A DNA stretch of 64,000 bases. Source: Melieria omissa. Lineage: Eukaryota > Arthropoda > Insecta > Diptera > Ulidiidae. Below are positions 52,901-64,000 of this stretch, piece by piece. The notes below the pieces were generated by a model. That model was not told where the DNA came from. It saw only the letters and a program-made list of their open reading frames with translations, and did no database searches. The translations under genes and the position numbers were made by a program. Within the stretch, counting starts at the first letter, position 1; every line of letters starts with the position of its first letter. The stretch is from contig OZ020267.1 in NCBI GenBank assembly GCA_963971225.1, positions 83,937,648 to 84,001,647 of the forward strand, read 5' to 3'.

Positions 52901-55900
52901 ATGTGGTCGATATCACTTTTCCACAACGAAATTCTCCTGCATTATTTGAGATAGCGAGAAGATTGACCCCATTTATGAAAGCTGAAAACTCCAGCTAGGT
53001 TTTAAGGTTATTATTTTTTCTATAAACCTAGAATCATCATATTTTACAAGCATTTTATCGATTTTGCAGTAGGCAGCCATTTAATGTCACTCTTGCGCAT
53101 CGATCTGTTCATGATTGCCTAATAGTAATCAAATTATTGATTTAATTTGATAAAGCTGCAATCTCTAGCTACATTTTAAGGGGTTTTTTATTAACGTAAC
53201 CCATACCGTTTGGAATCTATAAGCACTTTAGTGGTGAGTGTGTATTTTGTAATAGGCAGTTTTTCAATGTTATCCTTGCGCATCGATATGCTCATTATTC
53301 CTGAAGGATAATGAAAAGTTAGGGACCAATATAGAAAGCAGAAGACTCTGGCTAAATTTTAAGGGGTCAATTATTAATATGCACTTATGCATTTGGTGTT
53401 GACAAGCATTTTAGTGGTTGCACCCAAGTAGCAATTTTTTCAAAGTCACCGTTCCAAATCGATTTGCTTTCGAACCTTGGGGTATAGAAGGATGATTGAT
53501 ACCATTATAGAAAGCATACGAGTCTAGCTAAATAATAAGGCATAATATTATTAAAATCCGTTAACGGGTCGAGATTTAACAGCCATAATTTCGATCATGC
53601 TGCCGGTGGGATATTTTTTTATTTACCAAATTATTGAAAGGTGGTCACTCTGGCTTAATTTTGACGCCATTTTGATTAAAGTGATTGTGCGTACTTAGGT
53701 TCCACAAGCATTTGATTGGTTATATAGATCAGAGGTGCATTCTTTCAATCAGTCGTTGTTGTGACAGCAACGAAGCAACACGTGTGGGGGCTGCGCGGAT
53801 TTTTGTTTTGTTTCCTCAAGAAATTCTATGTATGAAAAAAAATTAGATGCTTTTGTTGTTGTATTTTTTGTTTTGGCGATTGGTTGGCCTTTCGGCAATG
53901 ACAAATGGGAACATTATATTTTTTTCACTTATAATTTTAAGGGTCAAGCGAAATGCACAATGTGCTTTCAACTAATTCAATTAATTAAATAATTTGTTTG
54001 CATTTTTTTGGGCAACTTTAAATGTATTGGTTTTTGCTTTTCCATAAGAAGACTTTGGGCACCCCTGATATAGATGTATCATGTGGTCGATATCACTTTT
54101 CCACAACGAAATTCTCCTGCATTATTTGAGATAGCGAGAAGATTGACCCCATTTATGAAAGCTCAAAACTCCAGCTAGGTTTTAAGGTTATTATTTTTTC
54201 TATAAACCTAGAATCATCATATTTTACAAGCATTTTATCGATTTTGCAGTAGGCAGCCATTTAATGTCACTCTTGCGCATCGATCTGTTCATGATTGCCT
54301 AATAGTAATCAAATTATTGATTTAATTTGATAAAGCTGCAATCTCTAGCTACATTTTAAGGGGTTTTTTATTAACGTAACCCATACCGTTTGGAATCTAT
54401 AAGCACTTTAGTGGTGAGTGTGTATTTTGTAATAGGCAGTTTTTCAATGTTATCCTTGCGCATCGATATGCTCATTATTCCTGAAGGATAATGAAAAGTT
54501 AGGGACCAATATAGAAAGCATAAGACTCTGGCTAAATTTTAAGGGGTCAATTATTAATATGCACTTATGCATTTGGTGTTGACAAGCATTTTAGTGGTTG
54601 CACCCAAGTAGCAATTTTTTCAAAGTCACCGTTCCAAATCGATTTGCTTTCGAACCTTGGGGTATAGAAGGATGATTGATACCATTATAGAAAGCATACG
54701 AGTCTAGCTAAATAATAAGGCATAATATTATTAAAATCCGTTAACGGGTCAAGATTTAACAGCTATAATTTCGATCATGCTGCCGGTGGGATATTTTTTT
54801 ATTTACAAAATTATTGAAAGGTGGTCACTCAGGCTTAATTTTGTCGCCATTTTGATTAAAGTGATTGTGCGTACTTAGGTTCCACAAGCATTTGATTGGT
54901 TATATAGATCAGAGGTGCATTCTTTCAATCAGTCGTTGTTGTGACAGCAACGAAGCAACACGTGTGGGGGCTGCGCGGATTTTTGTTTTGTTTCCTCAAG
55001 AAATTCTATGTATGAAAAAAAATTAGATGCTTTTGTTGTTGTAGTTTTTGTTTTGGCGATTGGTTGGCCTTTCGGCAATGACAAATGGGAACATTCTATT
55101 TTTTTCACTTATAATTTTAAGGGTCAAGCGAAATGCACAATGTGCTTTCAACTAATTCAATTAATTATTTAATTATTTATTATTATTTAATTTGTTTGCA
55201 TTTTTTTGGGCAACTTTAAATGTATTGGTTTTTGCTTTTCCATAAGAAGACTTTGTGCACCCCTGATATAGATGTATCATGTGGTCGATATCACTTTTCC
55301 ACAACGAAATTCTCCTGCATTATTTGAGATAGCGAGAAGATTGACCCCATTTATGAAAGCTCAAAACTCCAGCTAGGTTTTAAGGTTATTATTTTTTCTA
55401 TAAACCTAGAATCATCATATTTTACAAGCATTTTATCGATTTTGCAGTAGGCAGCCATTTAATGTCACTCTTGCGCATCGATCTGTTCATGATTGCCTAA
55501 TAGTAATCAAATTATTGATTTAATTTGATAAAGCTGCAATCTCTAGTTACATTTTAAGGGGTTTTTTATTAACGTAACCCATACCGTTTGGAATCTATAA
55601 GCACTTTAGTGGTGAGTGTGTATTTTGTAATAGGCAGTTTTTCAATGTTATCCTTGCGCATCGATATGCTCATTATTCCTGAAGGATAATGAAAAGTTAG
55701 GGACCAATATAGAAAGCAAAAGACTCTGGCTAAATTTTAAGGGGTCAATTATTAATATGCACTTATGCATTTGGTGTTGACAAGCATTTTAGTGGTTGCA
55801 CCCAAGTAGCAATTTTTTCAAAGTCACCGTTCCAAATCGATTTGCTTTCGAACCTTGGGGTATAGAAGGATGATTGATACCATTATAGAAAGCATACGAG

Positions 55901-58900
55901 TCTAGCTAAATAATAAGGCATAATATTATTAAAATCCGTTAACGGGTCGAGATTTAACAGCCATAATTTCGATCATGCTGCCGGTGGGATATTTTTTTAT
56001 TTACCAAATTATTGAAAGGTGGTCACTCTGGCATAATTTTGACGCCATTTTGATTAAAGTGATTGTGCGTACTTAGGTTCCACAAGCATTTGATTGGTTA
56101 TATAGATCAGAGGTGCATTCTTTCAATCAGTCGTTGTTGTGACAGCAACGAAGCAACACATGTGGGGGCTGCGCGGATTTTTGTTTTGTTTCCTCAAGAA
56201 ATTCTATGTATGAAAAAAAATTAGATGCTTTTGTTGTTGTAGTTTTTGTTTTGGCGATTGGTTGGCCTTTCGGCAATGACAAATGGGAACATTATATTTT
56301 TTTCACTTATAATTTGAAGGGTCAAGCGAAATGCACAATGTGCTTTCAACTAATTCAATTAATTAAATAATTTGTTTGCATTTTTTTGGGCAACTTTAAA
56401 TGTATTGGTTTTTGCTTTTCCATAAGAAGACTTTGGGCACCCCTGATATAGATGTATCATGTGGTCGATATCACTTTTCCACAACGAAATTCTCCTGCAT
56501 TATTTGAGATAGCGAGAAGATTGACCCCATTTATGAAAGCTGAAAACTCCAGCTAGGTTTTAAGGTTATTATTTTTTCTATAAACCTAGAATCATCATAT
56601 TTTACAAGCATTTTATCGATTTTGCAGTAGGCAGCCATTTAATGTCACTCTTGCGCATCGATCTGTTCATGATTGCCTAATAGTAATCAAATTATTGATT
56701 TAATTTGATAAAGCTGCAATCTCTAGCTACATTTTAAGGGGTTTTTTATTAACGTAACCCATACCGTTTGGAATCTATAAGCACTTTAGTGGTGAGTGTG
56801 TATTTTGTAATAGGCAGTTTTTCAATGTTATCCTTGCGCATCGATATGCTCATTATTCCTGAAGGATAATGAAAAGTTAGGGACCAATATAGAAAGCATA
56901 AGACTCTGGCTAAATTTTAAGGGGTCAATTATTAATATGCACTTATGCATTTGGTGTTGACAAGCATTTTAGTGGTTGCACCCAAGTAGCAATTTTTTCA
57001 AAGTCACCGTTCCAAATCGATTTGCTTTCGAACCTTGGGGTATAGAAGGATGATTGATACCATTATAGAAAGCATACGAGTCTAGCTAAATAATAAGGCA
57101 TAATATTATTAAAATCCGTTAACGGGTCGAGATTTAACAGCTATAATTTCGATCATGCTGCCGGTGGGATATTTTTTTATTTACAAAATTATTGAAAGGT
57201 GGTCACTCTGGCTTAATTTTGACGCCATTTTGATTAAAGTGATTGTGCGTACTTAGGTTCCACAAGCATTTGATTGGTTATATAGATCAGAGGTGCATTC
57301 TTTCAATCAGTCGTTGTTGTGACAGCAACGAAGCAACACGTGTGGGGGCTGCGCGGATTTTTGTTTTGTTTCCTCAAGAAATTCTATGTATGAAAAAAAA
57401 TTAGATGCTTTTGTTGTTGTAGTTTTTGTTTTGGCGATTGGTTGGCCTTTCGGCAATGACAAATGGGAACATTATATTTTTTTCACTTATAATTTTAAGG
57501 GTCAAGCGAAATGCACAATGTGCTTTCAACTAATTCAATTAATTAAATAATTTGTTTGCATTTTTTTGGGCAACTTTAAATGTATTGGTTTTTGCTTTTC
57601 CATAAGAAGACTTTGGGCACCCCTGATATAGATGTATCATGTGGTCGATATCACTTTTCCACAACGAAATTCTCCTGCATTATTTGAGATAGCGAGAAGA
57701 TTGACCCCATTTATGAAAGCTCAAAACTCCAGCTAGGTTTTAAGGTTATTATTTTTTCTATAAACCTAGAATCATCATATTTTACAAGCATTTTATCGAT
57801 TTTGCAGTAGGCAGCCATTTAATGTCACTCTTGCGCATCGATCTGTTCATGATTGTCTAATAGTAATCAAATTATTGATTTAATTTGATAAAGCTGCAAT
57901 CTCTAGCTATATTTTAAGGGTTTTTTATTAACGTAACCCATACCGTTTGGAATCTATAAGCACTTTAGTGGTGAGTGTGTATTTTGTAATAGGCAGTTTT
58001 TCAATGTTATCCTTGCGCATCGATATGCTCATTATTCCTGAAGGATAATGAAAAGTTAGGGACCAATATAGAAAGCATAAGACTCTGGCTAAATTTTAAG
58101 GGGTCAATTATTAATATGCACTTATGCATTTGGTGTTGACAAGCATTTTAGTGGTTGCACCCAAGTAGCAATTTTTTCAAAGTCACCGTTCCAAATCGAT
58201 TTGCTTTCGAACCTTGGGGTATAGAAGGATGATTGATACCATTATAGAAAGCATACGAGTCTAGCTAAATAATAAGGCATAATATTATTAAAATCTGTTA
58301 ACGGGTCGAGATTTAACAGCTATAATTTCGATCATGCTGCCGGTGGGATATTTTTTTATTTACAAAATTATTGAAAGGTGGTCACTCTGGCTTAATTTTG
58401 ACGCCATTTTGATTAAAGTGATTGTGCGTACTTAGGTTCCACAAGCATTTGATTGGTTATATAGATCAGAGGTGCATTCTTTCAATCAGTCGTTGTTGTG
58501 ACAGCAACGAAGCAACACGTGTGGGGGCTGCGCGGATTTTTGTTTTGTTTCCTCAAGAAATTCTATGTATGAAAAAAAATTAGATGCTTTTGTTGTTGTA
58601 GTTTTTGTTTTGGCGATTGGTTGGCCTTTCGGCAATGACAAATGGGAACATTATATTTTTTTCACTTATAATTTTAAGGGTCAAGCGAAATGCACAATGT
58701 GCTTTCAACTAATTCAATAAATTATTTAATTATTTATTATTATTTAATTTGTTTGCATTTTTTTGGGCAACTTTAAATGTATTGGTTTTTGCTTTTCCAT
58801 AAGAAGACTTTGGGCACCCCTGATATAGATGTATCATGTGGTCGATATCACTTTTCCACAACGAAATTCTCCTGCATTATTTGAGATAGCGAGAAGATTG

Positions 58901-61900
58901 ACCCCATTTATGAAAGCTCAAAACTCCAGCTAGGTTTTAAGGTTATTATTTTTTCTATAAACCTAGAATCATCATATTTTACAAGCATTTTATCGATTTT
59001 GCAGTAGGCAGCCATTTAATGTCACTCTTGCGCATCGATCTGTTCATGATTGCCTAATAGTAATCAAATTATTGATTTAATTTGATAAAGCTGCAATCTC
59101 TAGCTACATTTTAAGGGGTTTTTTATTAACGTAACCCATACCGTTTGGAATCTATAAGCACTTTAGTGGTGAGTGTGTATTTTGTAATAGGCAGTTTTTC
59201 AATGTTATCCTTGCGCATCGATATGCTCATTATTCCTGAAGGATAATGAAAAGTTAGGGACCAATATAGAAAGCATAAGACTCTGGCTAAATTTTAAGGG
59301 GTCAATTATTAATATGCACTTATGCATTTGGTGTTGACAAGCATTTTAGTGGTTGCACCCAAGTAGCAATTTTTCCAAAGTCACCGTTCCAAATCGATTT
59401 GCTTTCGAACCTTGGGGTATAGAAGGATGATTGATACCATTATAGAAAGCATACGAGTCTAGCTAAATAATAAGGCATAATATTATTAAAATCCGTTAAC
59501 GGGTCGAGATTTAACAGCTATAATTTCGATCATGCTGCCGGTGGGATATTTTTTTATTTACCAAATTATTGAAAGGTGGTCACTCTGGCTTAATTTTGAC
59601 GCCATTTTGATTAAAGTGATTGTGCGTACTTAGGTTCCACAAGCATTTGATTGGTTATATAGATCAGAGGTGCATTCTTTCAATCAGTCGTTGTTGTGAC
59701 AGCAACGAAGCAACACGTGTGGGGGCTGCGCGGATTTTTGTTTTGTTTCCTCAAGAAATTCTATGTATGAAAAAAAATTAGATGCTTTTGTTGTTGTAGT
59801 TTTTGTTTTGGCGATTGGTTGGCCTTTCGGCAATGACAAATGGGAACATTATATTTTTTTCACTTATAATTTTAAGGGTCAAGCGAAATGCACAATGTGC
59901 TTTCAACTAATTCAATTAATTAAATAATTTGTTTGCATTTTTTTGGGCAACTTTAAATGTATTGGTTTTTGCTTTTCCATAAGAAGACTTTGGGCACCCC
60001 TGATATAGATGTATCATGTGGTCGATATCACTTTTCCACAACGAAATTCTCCTGCATTATTTGAGATAGCGAGAAGATTGACCCCATTTATGAAAGCTCA
60101 AAACTCCAGCTAGGTTTTAAGGTTATTATTTTTTCTATAAACCTAGAATCATCATATTTTACAAGCATTTTATCGATTTTGCAGTAGGCAGCCATTTAAT
60201 GTCACTCTTGCGCATCGATCTGTTCATGATTGCCTAATAGTAATCAAATTATTGATTTAATTTGATAAAGCTGCAATCTCTAGCTACATTTTAAGGGGTT
60301 TTTTATTAACGTAACCCATACCGTTTGGAATCTATAAGCACTTTATTGGTGAGTGTGTATTTTGTAATAGGCAGTTTTTCAATGTTATCCTTGCGCATCG
60401 ATATGCTCATTATTCCTGAAGGATAATGAAAAGTTAGGGACCAATATAGAAAGCATAAGACTCTGGCTAAATTTTAAGGGGTCAATTATTAATATGCACT
60501 TATGCATTTGGTGTTGACAAGCATTTTAGTGGTTGCACCCAAGTAGCAATTTTTTCAAAGTCACCGTTCCAAATCGATTTGCTTTCGAACCTTGGGGTAT
60601 AGAAGGATGATTGATACCATTATAGAAAGCATACGAGTCTAGCTAAATAATAAGGCATAATATTATTAAAATCCGTTAACGGGTCGAGATTTAACAGCTA
60701 TAATTTCGATCATGCTGCCGGTGGGATATTTTTTTATTTACAAAATTATTGAAAGGTGGTCACTCTGGCTTAATTTTGACGCCATTTTGATTAAAGTGAT
60801 TGTGCGTACTTAGGTTCCACAAGCATTTGATTGGTTATATAGATCAGAGGTGCATTCTTTCAATCAGTCGTTGTTGTGACAGCAACGAAGCAACACGTGT
60901 GGGGGCTGCGCGGATTTTTGTTTTGTTTCCTCAAGAAATTCTATGTATGAAAAAAAATTAGATGCTTTTGTTGTTGTAGTTTTTGTTTTGGCGATTGGTT
61001 GGCCTTTCGGCAATGACAAATGGGAACATTATATTTTTTTCACTTATAATTTTAAGGGTCAAGCGAAATGCACAATGTGCTTTCAACTAATTCAATTAAT
61101 TATTTAATTATTTATTATTATTTAATTTGTTTGCATTTTTTTGGGCAACTTTAAATGTATTGGTTTTTGCTTTTCCATAAGAAGACTTTGGGCACCCCTG
61201 ATATAGATGTATCATGTGGTCGATATCACTTTTCCACAACGAAATTCTCCTGCATTATTTGAGATAGCGAGAAGATTGACCCCATTTATGAAAGCTCAAA
61301 ACTCCAGCTAGGTTTTAAGGTTATTATTTTTTCTATAAACCTAGAATCATCATATTTTACAAGCATTTTATCGATTTTGCAGTAGGCAGCCATTTAATGT
61401 CACTCTTGCGCATCGATCTGTTCATGATTGCCTAATAGTAATCAAATTATTGATTTAATTTGATAAAGCTGCAATCTCTAGCTACATTTTAAGGGGTTTT
61501 TTATTAACGTAACCCATACCGTTTAGAATCTATAAGCACTTTAGTGGTGAGTGTGTATTTTGTAATAGGCAGTTTTTCAATGTTATCCTTGCGCATCGAT
61601 ATGCTCATTATTCCTGAAGGATAATGAAAAGTTAGGGACCAATATAGAAAGCAGAAGACTCTGGCTAAATTTTAAGGGGTCAATTATTAATATGCACTTA
61701 TGCATTTGGTGTTGACAAGCATTTTAGTGGTTGCACCCAAGTAGCAATTTTTTCAAAGTCACCGTTCCAAATCGATTTGCTTTCGAACCTTGGGGTATAG
61801 AAGGATGATTGATACCATTATAGAAAGCATACGAGTCTAGCTAAATAATAAGGCATAATATTATTAAAATCCGTTAACGGGTCGAGATTTAACAGCCATA

Positions 61901-63356
61901 ATTTCGATCATGCTGCCGGTGGGATATTTTTTTATTTACCAAATTATTGAAAGGTGGTCACTCTGGCATAATTTTGACGCCATTTTGATTAAAGTGATTG
62001 TGCGTACTTAGGTTCCACAAGCATTTGATTGGTTATATAGATCAGAGGTGCATTCTTTCAATCAGTCGTTGTTGTGACAGCAACGAAGCAACACGTGTGG
62101 GGGCTGCGCGGATTTTTGTTTTGTTTCCTCAAGAAATTCTATGTATGAAAAAAAATTAGATGCTTTTGTTGTTGTAGTTTTTGTTTTGGCGATTGGTTGG
62201 CCTTTCGGCAATGACAAATGGGAACATTATATTTTTTTCACTTATAATTTTAAGGGTCAAGCGAAATGCACAATGTGCTTTCAACTAATTCAATTAATTA
62301 AATAATTTGTTTGCATTTTTTTGGTCAACTTTACATGTATTGGTTTTTGCTTTTCCATAAGAAGACTTTGGGCACCCCTGATATAGATGTATCATGTGGT
62401 CGATATCACTTTTCCACAACGAAATTCTCCTGCATTATTTGAGATAGCGAGAAGATTGACCCCATTTATGAAAGCTCAAAACTCCAGCTAGGTTTTAAGG
62501 TTATTATTTTTTCTATAAACCTAGAATCATCATATTTTACAAGCATTTTATCGATTTTGCAGTAGGCAGCCATTTAATGTCACTCTTGCGCATCGATCTG
62601 TTCATGATTGCCTAATAGTAATCAAATTATTGATTTAATTTGATAAAGCTGCAATCTCTAGCTACATTTTAAGGGGTTTTTTATTAACGTAACCCATACC
62701 GTTTGGAATCTATAAGCACTTTAGTGGTGAGTGTGTATTTTGTAATAGGCAGTTTTTCAATGTTATCCTTGCGCATCGATATGCTCATTATTCCTGAAGG
62801 ATAATGAAAAGTTAGGGACCAATATAGAAAGCAGAAGACTCTGGCTAAATTTTAAGGGGTCAATTATTAATATGCACTTATGCATTTGGTGTTGACAAGC
62901 ATTTTAGTGGTTGCACCCAAGTAGCAATTTTTTCAAAGTCACCGTTCCAAATCGATTTGCTTTCGAACCTTGGGGTATAGAAGGATGATTGATACCATTA
63001 TAGAAAGCATACGAGTCTAGCTAAATAATAAGGCATAATATTATTAAAATCCGTTAACGGGTCGAGATTTAACAGCCATAATTTCGATCATGCTGCCGGT
63101 GGGATATTTTTTTATTTACCAAATTATTGAAAGGTGGTCACTCTGGCTTAATTTTGTCGCCATTTTGATTAAAGTGATTGTGCGTACTTAGGTTCCACAA
63201 GCATTTGATTGGTTATATAGATCAGAGGTGCATTCTTTCAATCAGTCGTTGTTGTGACAGCAACGAAGCAACACGTGTGGGGGCTGCGCGGATTTTTGTT
63301 TTGTTTCCTCAAGAAATTCTATGTATGAAAAAAAATTAGATGCTTTTGTTGTTGTA
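49920..63356 (+). repeat. Right satellite domain: homogeneous units 42-53
   Basis: Units differ from each other at only a few scattered sites, many of which are shared mosaically with distant units: gttgtatttttt in 45 and 32, gcagaagact in 44, 51 and 52, cacatgtggg in 47 and 35/38/40. Units 46, 49 and 51 are 1198 bp because they carry the attatttaattatttatt insertion near 55165, 58718 and 61097. Unit 53 stops at 63356, at unit position 404, where a transposon begins. No gene is supported. Confidence 0.92.
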
Positions 63357-63381
63357 TCAGGTGTACAACTTTGCTTCCGCC
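63357..63381 (+). repeat. Terminal repeat of the mauritiana-like mariner (3' end)
   Basis: It starts tcaggtgtacaac immediately after a TA dinucleotide of the satellite. The length is a guess because the partner repeat lies outside the window. Confidence 0.7.
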
Positions 63382-63403
63382 GTTTTTTTCCAAAATTAAA
63401 AGC

Positions 63404-63409
63404 TTTATT
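63404..63409 (-). promoter_or_regulatory. Polyadenylation signal downstream of the mariner remnant
   Basis: AATAAA on the minus strand lies 24 bases past the transposase stop (63433-63435) and before the element end. It is positioned as expected for the former gene. Confidence 0.45.
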
Positions 63410-63432
63410 GCGAAAAAGTGCTTACAGATGTA

Positions 63433-63925
63433 TTATTCAAAGTATTGTCCGTCGCTAGCGACAACTTTCTCCCATCTTTCCGGCAATTTTCGGATCCCGG
63501 CTCGAAAAAAGGAGTCCTCTTTTGACGCTATCCATGAAGCAATCCATTTTTCCAATTCTTCGAAGGATTGAAAATGTTGATCTGCCAGGCCGTGTGCCAT
63601 CGAACGGAATAGGTGGAAGTCAGAAGGGGCGACATCTGGGGAATACGGCGGGTGGGGCAAGACTTCCCATTTCAGCGTTTCCAGGTACTTTTTGACCACT
63701 TTTGCGACGTGAGGCCGAGCATTGTCGTGTTGGAGGATGACTTGGTCATGTCGCTCCTCCATTTTTAAAACGTTGAAACCACTCCCGACACGTTCTTTCA
63801 CTCAGAGCAGCATCACCGTAAGTTTCTGAGAGCATTCGATGCGCTTCAGCTGCATTTTTTTTCGAATTGTAACAGAAAAGTAAAACTTCCCGCAAATGGC
63901 GAGAATTGGGCACATAAACGGACAT
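63433..63925 (-). pseudogene. Mariner transposase remnant, mauritiana-like, internal deletion and frameshift
   Basis: The N-terminal part starts at 63925 (MSVYVPNSRHLREVLLFCYN) and runs through the first helix-turn-helix to WFQRFKNG near 63758. There the frame shifts into the C-terminal part, which reads HDQVILQHDN and continues to the stop at 63433. Relative to a ~345-residue Mos1-type enzyme roughly 190 residues are missing, including the second DNA-binding region, the WVPHEL linker and the first catalytic aspartate. The second and third aspartates remain (QHDNARPH and YSPDVAPSDFH, 34 residues apart), as does the Mos1-like end LPERWEK..ASDGQYFE. The two halves are in different frames and join at about 63755-63765. 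No functional enzyme is possible from this copy. Confidence 0.92.
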
Positions 63926-64000
63926 TTTCGAGCGTGAATAATACGAAAACAAGAACAACTGTCACTGAAACGGCAATGACAATTCGTTAGGCACTGTCCA

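Larger units (their letters stand above)
1..63356 (+). repeat. Complex satellite array, ~1.18 kb tandem unit, 53 copies
   Basis: The same ~1180-bp sequence repeats head-to-tail throughout, interrupted only by one transposon. Taking cgatttgctttcgaacc as unit start, units 1-53 begin at 1, 1182, 2362, 3522, 4703, 5901, 7066, 8261, 9457, 10638, 11837, 13034, 14224, 15422, 16619, 17809, 19007, 20204, 21394, 22592, 23789, 24979, 26177, 27374, 29848, 31027 (first base pairs changed), 32224, 33403, 34584, 35763, 36943, 38123, 39303, 40483, 41663, 42842, 44022, 45202, 46381, 47561, 48740, 49920, 51100, 52280, 53460, 54640, 55838, 57018, 58197, 59395, 60575, 61773 and 62953. Most lengths are 1179-1181, 1190 or 1195-1199 bp; units 3 and 6 are shorter (1160, 1165). 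The strand given is only the reading direction used here. I do not recognise the family; it does not match what I remember of the Drosophila 1.688 or Responder satellites. No host gene is visible in the array. Confidence 0.98.
63357..64000 (-). mobile_element. Internally deleted mauritiana-like mariner, running off the window
   Basis: The satellite is cut after gttgttgTA (TA at 63355-63356, the expected target), and a new sequence begins tcaggtgtacaactttgc. The first 12 bases match the 3' end of Mos1 as I recall it, which agrees with the minus-strand transposase remnant reading toward this end. The other end is not reached: no matching inverted repeat is visible before 64000. Whether the satellite resumes beyond it is unknown. 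The transposase is broken, so the copy could move only if supplied with enzyme in trans, and only if its far end is intact. Confidence 0.9.

Noticed and set aside
1..63356. CRISPR array or telomeric repeat
   Set aside because: The repeats are contiguous 1.18-kb units without unique spacers and have no short telomere-type motif. The context is a eukaryotic satellite.
1..63356. Identity with the Drosophila 1.688 (359-bp) satellite
   Set aside because: Unit length and sequence do not match what I remember of it. A database search would be needed to assign a family, so I leave it unnamed.

Overview
This is eukaryotic, almost gene-free satellite DNA, very probably from an insect and most likely a fly. 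I base that on two mariner-family transposons (one irritans/Himar1-like, one mauritiana/Mos1-like), the AT-rich complex repeat, and an arthropod-style TATA/initiator pair in each repeat unit. I see no bacterial features (operons, ribosome binding sites, CRISPR), no tRNA or rRNA, and no host gene. I cannot name the species.

Layout: positions 1-63356 are one head-to-tail tandem array, all in the same orientation, of a ~1.18 kb unit. There are 52 complete units and a truncated 53rd. Each unit is composite. Roughly 60% consists of about four degenerate ~175-185 bp subrepeats. The other ~490 bp is not visibly part of that ladder and carries a predicted TATA box, initiator and a 54-codon ORF. Length classes are ~1180 bp (basic), ~1190 bp (10-bp insertion) and ~1197 bp (16- or 18-bp insertion).

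Region by region: 1 to ~11.2 kb holds mixed, more divergent units with several indels. From ~11.2 to 26.2 kb is a nearly perfect three-unit higher-order repeat (HOR) of 3585 bp, present four times in full. From 26.2 to 34.6 kb is a looser three-unit duplication whose first copy is interrupted by a complete mariner at 28219-29511. From 34.6 to 39.3 kb are ordinary units. From 39.3 to 49.9 kb is a second HOR domain, with a 3539-bp trimer in two copies overlapping a 2359-bp dimer. From 49.9 to 63.4 kb the units are homogeneous. At 63357 the array is cut by an internally deleted mauritiana-like mariner that runs off the window end.

The only convincing protein-coding gene is the 349-residue transposase of the first mariner (28283-29332, minus strand), which keeps all three catalytic aspartates. 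The second transposase is a pseudogene. The short ORFs inside the satellite repeat with the array period and show no sign of selection. The most interesting untested possibility is that each unit carries a Pol II core promoter, so the array may be transcribed as satellite RNA.
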